DNA of 54,185 bases from the NCBI GenBank assembly GCA_023255415.1, contig JALRIN010000017.1:1-54185 (forward strand), given 5' to 3'. Each line of letters begins with the position of its first letter. Within the stretch, counting starts at the first letter, position 1. This DNA is from Cypionkella sp. (GTDB lineage: Bacteria; Pseudomonadota; Alphaproteobacteria; Rhodobacterales; Rhodobacteraceae). Under the pieces are notes generated by a model. That model did no database searches. It had not been told where the DNA came from and was given only the letters and a program-made list of their open reading frames with translations. A program made the translations under genes and the position numbers. Below are positions 48,660-54,185 of this stretch, piece by piece.

Positions 48660-50090
48660 CTAGTCGCCGAAACCGACGATCCCCTTGATCTCGCAAAAAT
48701 CGTGGATGCCCCAATCGGCATATTCGCGCCCGTTGCCCGATTGTTTATAGCCGCCAAAGGGGGCGGATGTGTCCCAATCGGGATAGTTCAGATTGACCGT
48801 GCCCGCGCGCAGCTGCCGCGCCACCGGCCGCGCCTCTTCAAGTGAGCCCGCGACATAGGCCGCAAGCCCGTAGACACTGTCATTGGCCATGCGCACCGCA
48901 TCTGCGACGCTGTCATAGGGCAAGATCGACAACACAGGGCCAAAGATTTCTTCTTGCGAGATTGTCATCTCGTGTTTGACATCACCAAAGATCGTGGGGC
49001 GCGCAAACCAGCCGCGGGTCACCCCTTCGGGACGGCCCAAACCGCCACAAACCAAGGTCGCCCCCTCGTCGATGCCCGATTGGATCAGCCGCTGCACCTT
49101 GTCAAACTGCGCCTTCGAGATCAGCGGCCCCATGGTGGTGGCCTCATCGCGCGGATCGCCCACCACCACTTCGCCAGCCGCTGCGGCTGCGGCGGCCAAG
49201 GCCTCGGCATGGCGCGCGCGCGGCACGAACATCCGCGTCGGGGCATCACAAGACTGGCCAGGATTGCCAAAGCACCCCGCCACCCCTGCGGCAACCGCAG
49301 CCGCAAGATCGGCAGAGGGCAGGATGATATTGGCCGATTTGCCACCCAATTCCTGCGCCACCCGCTTGACCGTTGCGGCGGCTGCTGCCGCCACCGCCGT
49401 GCCCGCGCGCGTCGATCCGGTAAAGGACATCATGTCAATCTGCGGATGCTCGGACATCCGGGCGCCCACCTCGGGGCCGGTGCCATTGACCAGATTGAAC
49501 ACGCCCGCAGGCACGCCCGCTGCATGACAGACCTCGGCAAACAGCACCCCCGACAGCGGCGCTATTTCCGAAGGTTTCAGCACCATGGTGCAGCCCGCAA
49601 TCAGCGCAGGCGCCACCTTGCAGGCAATCTGATTCATCGGCCAGTTCCAAGGCGTGATCAGCCCGCAAACGCCAATGCCCTCATGCACGATCCGCGTGGT
49701 GCCACGCGCATATTCCCAAGCCATCTCTTCAGCGGCCTGGATCGTGGCCTCGATATGGACCTGGCCCGCCCAAACCTGCGCCTCACGCGCCCAAGTGATC
49801 GGCGCGCCCATCTCGGTCGACATCGCTTGCGCAAAATCCTCGGCGCGGGCGTTGTAAATCTCAAGGATGCGCTTGACCAAATCTATCCGCTTTTGCACCG
49901 GCCAAACCGTATAGCTGTCAAAGGCCGCCCGCGCGGCTGCAACCGCTGCATCAATGTCGCGCAGATCGCCCAAAGCCACCTGCGCCACAATCTCTTCGGT
50001 CGCAGGGTTCTCAACCCCCATCCTTGCCGCGGAATGCGGCGCAACCCAAGCGCCGTTGATATAGAACTTGCCCAGATTATCCGAGATCAT
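48660..50090 (-). CDS. NAD(P)-dependent aldehyde dehydrogenase
   Basis: This 476-residue tetrameric-type ALDH has WNWPMNQIACKVAPALIAG (the conserved N of the oxyanion hole), FTGSTRAG, the general base Glu in QELGGKSANIIL, the catalytic Cys in NPGQSCDAPTR and QEEIFGPVLSI. It oxidises an aldehyde to the acid; specificity (betaine, methylmalonate-type or other) is unclear. It is the third gene of the operon, 9 bases after the MttB-family gene, and probably handles an aldehyde formed after demethylation. Confidence 0.92.
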   Translation of the reverse strand: MISDNLGKFYINGAWVAPHSAARMGVENPATEEIVAQVALGDLRDIDAAVAAARAAFDSYTVWPVQKRIDLVKRILEIYNARAEDFAQAMSTEMGAPITWAREAQVWAGQVHIEATIQAAEEMAWEYARGTTRIVHEGIGVCGLITPWNWPMNQIACKVAPALIAGCTMVLKPSEIAPLSGVLFAEVCHAAGVPAGVFNLVNGTGPEVGARMSEHPQIDMMSFTGSTRAGTAVAAAAAATVKRVAQELGGKSANIILPSADLAAAVAAGVAGCFGNPGQSCDAPTRMFVPRARHAEALAAAAAAAGEVVVGDPRDEATTMGPLISKAQFDKVQRLIQSGIDEGATLVCGGLGRPEGVTRGWFARPTIFGDVKHEMTISQEEIFGPVLSILPYDSVADAVRMANDSVYGLAAYVAGSLEEARPVARQLRAGTVNLNYPDWDTSAPFGGYKQSGNGREYADWGIHDFCEIKGIVGFGD

Positions 50091-50099
50091 CGCGCGTCC

Positions 50100-51662
50100 T
50101 CACTTGAAATAGATGTTATATTTCGCGCGGATCATCGCATCGATTTCAGGATCAATCCGGCTGCCCGCGCGCGCAAGAATAGCGTTCTTCCTCGCGATGG
50201 CAGTGTCAAGCAACAAAGGCTTGCCAGCCTCATTCCACTCTTTTGGCGACATGCGATTGCCGACATTGGGGTAGATATACTCGGTCTGCATCAGCTTCAG
50301 GGTTTGATCCGACCCCAGATAATGCCCGGGCCCGCCCAGACAAACCTCTTTCATCGCCTCCAAACTGGTGCTGTCTGGCGTCACATCAATGCCGCGCACC
50401 AAACGCATGGTCTGCCCCAACAGATCATCCCCCAGCACCAGACTTTCCAGACAAAAGCCCAGCAAAGAGGCATGCATCCCCACCGCCTCATAACACATGT
50501 TCAACCCGGCAAGCCCTGCCAGCGAATTGGTGATGCCCTGCTCCCATCCAGCCTGCATATCGGGCAGTTTGCTGTCCGATATGCCCGAAGCAGCCCCCCC
50601 CGGCAGATCATAAAACCGGTGCATCTGCGCACAGCCCGCCGTCAACAAAGCCTGCTCAGCCGATCCGCCCGACATGGCGCCTGTGCGCAAATCCGACACA
50701 AATGGCCAGGTACCAAAGATACAAGGCGCGCCCTTCTTGATGGCATTGGCATAAACCACCCCCGCCAGACATTCCGCCACCGCCTGCACGATCGTCAAAG
50801 CAATCGGCGCAGGTGCCGTGGCCCCAGCTTGGCCCGCACTCAGCAAAAGCATCGGCATGCCGCGGCGGATGCAATCCTCCATGGTGATGCAGCTTTCCTC
50901 GGCGAACTTCATCGGCGGCACCACAAAGCAGTTCGAGTTCGAAACAAACGGCCGCTCCAGCCATTTCTCTTCGCCCCCCGCCACGGTGTAGATCATGTCA
51001 AAGCAATCCGCGACATGGCTCGGATCGCTGAACGAGGTGCCCACATGCTTCACCGTGCCAGACAAACAGCCGTAAAGCGTGTTCAAATCCATCTCTTTGT
51101 TGTCGACTACATCACGGCAAACCATGGTGCGCTGATAGAAATGGATATTATCCAGATTATCGACCAAGCGCGCCGCATCATAAAGATCCTGCGCAGTGCT
51201 CTCGCGGTACTCTAAGGAAATCGGATCGACGATATGCACCGCCGCCCCCGCGGTGCCGTAATGCACATTGCTGCCCGACAGATGCAGATCATATTTCGGA
51301 TCGCGCGCATGCAGAGTGATATTGCGCGCAGCCACCGCCAACATATCCTCAACCAGCGCACGCGGAAACCGCAACCGCCCGTCGTCGCCCTGAATGGCGC
51401 CCGCCGCGGTCATAATTTCCACCCCCGAGGCTGGCGCCTGCGACAAACCAATCTGCTCCAGCGCCTGCAAGGCACTCTCATGGATCTGTGCCACACCCGC
51501 ATCGCTCAAAGGCTTATACTGCCCCCCCGCCATGCCTGGCCGCACCGGCCGCAACTCTTCCGACAAAGGCGAGGCCCGCAAAGCCACCCTTGCGCCGCGC
51601 CCACCCGCCCGCCGTGCCCGCGCAGGCTCACAGATTTCTCCCAGATCAACCGTATCGCTCAT
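50100..51662 (-). CDS. MttB-family (trimethylamine methyltransferase) protein without pyrrolysine
   Basis: This 520-residue TIM-barrel protein matches the trimethylamine methyltransferase superfamily: GMAGGQYKPLSDAGVAQIHE near the N-terminus, SGSNVHYGTAGAAVHIVD, VCRDVVDNKEMDLNTLYG and PGGAASGISDSKLPDMQAGW. The frame has no internal TAG, so it is the non-pyrrolysine branch whose characterised member (MtgB) demethylates glycine betaine. No corrinoid-binding partner is encoded nearby. The ribosome site AAAGGG is formed at the edge of the repeat upstream. The substrate is likely a quaternary amine or betaine. Confidence 0.88.
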   Translation of the reverse strand: MSDTVDLGEICEPARARRAGGRGARVALRASPLSEELRPVRPGMAGGQYKPLSDAGVAQIHESALQALEQIGLSQAPASGVEIMTAAGAIQGDDGRLRFPRALVEDMLAVAARNITLHARDPKYDLHLSGSNVHYGTAGAAVHIVDPISLEYRESTAQDLYDAARLVDNLDNIHFYQRTMVCRDVVDNKEMDLNTLYGCLSGTVKHVGTSFSDPSHVADCFDMIYTVAGGEEKWLERPFVSNSNCFVVPPMKFAEESCITMEDCIRRGMPMLLLSAGQAGATAPAPIALTIVQAVAECLAGVVYANAIKKGAPCIFGTWPFVSDLRTGAMSGGSAEQALLTAGCAQMHRFYDLPGGAASGISDSKLPDMQAGWEQGITNSLAGLAGLNMCYEAVGMHASLLGFCLESLVLGDDLLGQTMRLVRGIDVTPDSTSLEAMKEVCLGGPGHYLGSDQTLKLMQTEYIYPNVGNRMSPKEWNEAGKPLLLDTAIARKNAILARAGSRIDPEIDAMIRAKYNIYFK

Positions 51663-51671
51663 CCGAATGCC

Positions 51672-51717
51672 CTTTCATCTTGGCATAAATATCCCGGGGT
51701 CCGGGGCAGCGCCCCGG
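51672..51717 (+). repeat. Dispersed intergenic repeat, copy 7, with GC-rich hairpin
   Basis: CTTTCATCTTGGCATAAATA starts at 51672, followed by TCCCGGGGT and the perfect hairpin CCGGGGC-AGC-GCCCCGG (51701-51717). It lies inside the MttB-type operon between the FAD/GcvT gene and the MttB-family gene. On the minus strand its end supplies the AAAG that forms the ribosome site of the MttB-family gene. Confidence 0.75.
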
Positions 51718-51723
51718 CAGCCT

Positions 51724-54171
51724 CTACATCCGCACGCGTGCCGATTTTGGGTCATACACTGGCACCAAACTCGCCTCTGCCGCATGCCGCACCCCGGCCA
51801 CTTCAATCTCATACTGGCTTGCCAAAACCTCAGCCTCGCTCTGGCCTTCGCAAGGCACATAGCCCATTCCAATCGCCCCGCCGAGGAAATGGCCGTAATT
51901 GCCGCTGGTTACAGGCCCCACGATCTTGCCATCGCGCACCACCGCTTCATTGTGAAACAACAAAGGCTCGGGGTCTTTCAGACGAAACTGCACCATTCGC
52001 CGCGAAAGCCCGGCCTCTGCCTTGCGCAGCACCGCCTCACGGCCAATGAAATCAGGCTTGCTTTGACGCACCGCAAAGCCAAGCCCCGCTTCCAGCACAT
52101 GATCCTCATCGGTGATATCATGGCCAAAATGGCGATAGCCCTTCTCGATCCGGCAGGAATCCAGCGTGTGCAAGCCGCAAAGCTTCAGCCCCAGATCGCC
52201 CCCTGCCGCCTCCAAGGCCTCAAACACATGACAGGTCTGATCGGCGCTGACATAAAGCTCCCAGCCCAGCTCACCGACATAAGTCACCCGATGCGCGCGC
52301 GCCACGCCCATGCCGATCTCGATCTCGCGCATGCTGCCAAAGGGATGGGCTGTATTGCCAAAATCATTCGGGCTGACCTTTTGCAACAGATCGCGCGATT
52401 TCGGCCCCATCACGCAAAGCACCGATTCCGCTGCCGTCACATCGGTGATCACCACAAAGGCCTCGCCCAGATGCCGGCGCAACCAGGCAAGATCACGCTG
52501 CAAGGTCGCCCCCGGAACCACCGCCAGATAAGCGGTCTCTGACAAACGCGTCACCGTCAAATCGCTTTCAATGCCGCCCTTTTGGTTCAGCATCTGGGTA
52601 TAGACCACCCGGCCCACCGCCACATCCATCTGATTGCCACAAAGCCGGTTCAAGAACGCGCAGGCATCGCGCCCCTCGATGCGGATCTTACCGAAAGAGG
52701 TCATATCAAACAGCCCGACCCCCTCGCGTACCGCCATATGCTCTGCGCGTTGATTGTCGAACCAATTCTGCCGCTTCCAGGAATATTGATAGCTGGCCTC
52801 TTGGCCTTTATTTGCAAACCAATTCGCCCGCTCCCAGCCCGCCACCTCGCCAAAAACCGCCCCGCGTGCCGCCAGATGCGCGTGCAAAGGCGAGCGGCGC
52901 ACCCCGCGCGAGGTTTCCATCTGCCGATAGGGAAAGTGATCGGCATAAAGCAGACCCAAAGTCTCCGAAACCCGCTCTTTCAGATAGCTGCGGTTGCGCT
53001 GGAACGGCTGAGCGCGGCGAATATCGACCTCCCACAGATCAAACGGCGCCTCGCCCTCGACAATCCAATGCGCCAGCGCCATGCCCGCCCCGCCCGATCC
53101 GGCAATGCCAACCGAATTATAGCCCGCAGCCACCCAATAGCCCCCAAGCTCCGGCGCCTCGCCCAAGTAATAGCGATCATCGGGCGTAAAGCTTTCAGGC
53201 CCGTTGAAAAACGTATGAATCCCGGCGGTTTGGAACAAAGGCAGGCGGTTCATCGCATGCTCAAGGATCGGTTGGAAATGGTCCCAATCCTCGGGCAAAG
53301 TGTCAAACATAAAGTCCTCGCGGATGCCATTCATCCCCCAAGGCTTGGCCTTGGGCTCAAAGGCCCCCACCATCATCTTACCCGCATCCGATTTGTAATA
53401 GGCGCATTCATCAGGCACCCGCAGCACTGGCAAATGCCCCAAGCCAGCAATCGGCTCGGTAATCAGATAAAAATGCTCGCAGGCATGCAAAGGCAGCGTC
53501 ACCCCCGATTGCGCCGCCAGATCCCGCCCCCACATGCCTCCACAATTGACCACCACGTCGCTGGCAATATGGCCAGGTTCGCCATCCGCATCAATGTAAT
53601 CTACACCGGTGACACGGCCATTCGCCTTGGTCACCGCCACCACCTTGGTATGCTCGAAAATCTGCGCGCCCTGCATCCGCGCGCCCTTGGCCAAAGCCAT
53701 GGCGATATTGGCCGGATCGCATTGCCCGTCCAGCGGCAGATGCACCGCCCCCACCACATCGCCAATCTCCAGATGCGGATACATCGCCTTGGCCTCCAGG
53801 GGCGAGATTTCCTGCACATCCACATCGAAAATCCGCGCCACCGTGGCTTGGCGCAGCAATTCCTCATGCCGCGCCGCCGTCAGCGCCACCGAGATGCTGC
53901 CCACCTGCCGCATTCCGGTCTCAACCCCGGTCTCTGCCGCAAGCTTGACATAAAGATCCGCCGAATATTTCGCCAAACGCGTCATATTGGCCGAGCCGCG
54001 CAACTGCCCGATCAGCCCCGCCGCGTGCCAGGTCGTGCCACTGGTCAGCTGCTTGCGTTCCAACAGCACAACATCCGTCCAGCCCATCTTGGCCAGATGA
54101 TAGGCCACAGAACAGCCCGACACCCCGCCACCAATCACCACCGCCCGCGCCTTGCTTGGAACCGAAGCCAT
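51724..54171 (-). CDS. Dimethylglycine/sarcosine dehydrogenase-like FAD protein with GcvT domain
   Basis: This 815-residue two-part enzyme has an N-terminal DAO-type FAD domain (VVIGGGVSGCSVAYHLAKMG) with TSGTTWHAAGLIG, where the His is the covalent FAD attachment site in dimethylglycine dehydrogenases. A linker (FAO_M) and a C-terminal aminomethyltransferase domain follow (from about residue 430, with GLFDMTSFGKIRIEGRDACA and HRVTYVGELGWELYVSAD) that binds tetrahydrofolate. It should oxidise an N-methyl group and pass the C1 unit to tetrahydrofolate. AAGGA lies before the ATG near the right edge of the window. It heads the operon with the MttB-family gene. Confidence 0.9.
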   Translation of the reverse strand: MASVPSKARAVVIGGGVSGCSVAYHLAKMGWTDVVLLERKQLTSGTTWHAAGLIGQLRGSANMTRLAKYSADLYVKLAAETGVETGMRQVGSISVALTAARHEELLRQATVARIFDVDVQEISPLEAKAMYPHLEIGDVVGAVHLPLDGQCDPANIAMALAKGARMQGAQIFEHTKVVAVTKANGRVTGVDYIDADGEPGHIASDVVVNCGGMWGRDLAAQSGVTLPLHACEHFYLITEPIAGLGHLPVLRVPDECAYYKSDAGKMMVGAFEPKAKPWGMNGIREDFMFDTLPEDWDHFQPILEHAMNRLPLFQTAGIHTFFNGPESFTPDDRYYLGEAPELGGYWVAAGYNSVGIAGSGGAGMALAHWIVEGEAPFDLWEVDIRRAQPFQRNRSYLKERVSETLGLLYADHFPYRQMETSRGVRRSPLHAHLAARGAVFGEVAGWERANWFANKGQEASYQYSWKRQNWFDNQRAEHMAVREGVGLFDMTSFGKIRIEGRDACAFLNRLCGNQMDVAVGRVVYTQMLNQKGGIESDLTVTRLSETAYLAVVPGATLQRDLAWLRRHLGEAFVVITDVTAAESVLCVMGPKSRDLLQKVSPNDFGNTAHPFGSMREIEIGMGVARAHRVTYVGELGWELYVSADQTCHVFEALEAAGGDLGLKLCGLHTLDSCRIEKGYRHFGHDITDEDHVLEAGLGFAVRQSKPDFIGREAVLRKAEAGLSRRMVQFRLKDPEPLLFHNEAVVRDGKIVGPVTSGNYGHFLGGAIGMGYVPCEGQSEAEVLASQYEIEVAGVRHAAEASLVPVYDPKSARVRM

Positions 54172-54185
54172 CGCCCTATCCTTCA

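Noticed and set aside
48954..51215. A very long open frame (over 750 codons) antisense to the ALDH and MttB-family genes
   Set aside because: Its translation is rich in Arg, His and Gln with no recognisable motif. It is a by-product of GC-rich codon third positions in the real genes on the other strand.
50100..51662. Possible pyrrolysine-containing methyltransferase
   Set aside because: The frame has no internal TAG codon, so it belongs to the non-pyrrolysine branch of the MttB family.

Overview
The window looks like chromosomal DNA of a Rhodobacteraceae (Rhodobacterales, Alphaproteobacteria) species. The reasons are the high GC content, the compact operons with ATGA, GTGA and TTGA overlaps, the Rhodobacter-type ferredoxin-NADP reductase, the DUF2849-cysI-cysH-DUF934 sulfur operon, and a short intergenic repeat built on TTTCATCTTGGC at five loci. 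I see no rRNA, tRNA, CRISPR array, phage, integrase or insertion sequence. It reads as ordinary core and accessory chromosome.

Layout. 1-190: 3' end of miaA. 313-7613: AraC-type regulator and an operon for a peptide/opine-type ABC importer (Tat-dependent binding protein, two permeases, one fused double ATPase), with an operator-like array before it. 7656-8908 (minus): lytic transglycosylase and a membrane-anchored LuxR-type regulator. 9128-13585: ssb, sufT-like and sufA-like Fe-S assembly genes, tpiA, a DMT exporter and a cytochrome P450. 13709-19063: an Lrp/AsnC regulator divergent from an assimilatory sulfate reduction operon (SUMT, DUF2849, sulfite reductase, APS reductase, DUF934, ferredoxin-NADP reductase). 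19133-21891: an Ala-rich membrane-anchored protein, infC with an apparent AUA start codon, and a diguanylate cyclase. 22134-29068 (minus): a CoxD/CoxE/CoxF-like molybdoenzyme maturation module with an embedded metallo-beta-lactamase-fold protein, an OmpA-like protein and a molybdopterin-binding protein, but no CO dehydrogenase subunits. 29232-31694: a glycosyltransferase, an unassigned alpha/beta-hydrolase-like protein and a small phasin-like protein preceded by a PhaR-type operator.

31886-37427: pyrC, pyrE, dnaB and a P1B-type metal ATPase. 37579-44607: alr, mlaE, mlaF, two small membrane proteins (one a PqiA half), radA, cvpA and purF. 44638-47632: a sulfotransferase-like protein, an SDR, a GST-like protein and a cystathionine lyase-type PLP enzyme. 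47751-54171 (minus): an operon of a covalent-FAD/GcvT dehydrogenase, a non-pyrrolysine MttB-family methyltransferase, an aldehyde dehydrogenase and a 3-hydroxyisobutyrate dehydrogenase-like enzyme, probably for catabolism of an N-methylated compound.

Functional links. The cys operon takes APS to sulfide, with siroheme precursor supply (SUMT) and electron supply (Fpr) encoded together. The cox-like module would mature an Mo enzyme encoded elsewhere. The 47751-54171 operon couples demethylation to C1 transfer on tetrahydrofolate and aldehyde oxidation. The most interesting signals are the AUA start of infC, the tightly coupled AAA-MBL-VWA triad, the PhaR-like site before the small phasin-like gene, the direct and inverted repeats before the ABC operon, the dispersed intergenic repeat family, and the MttB operon without a visible corrinoid protein.
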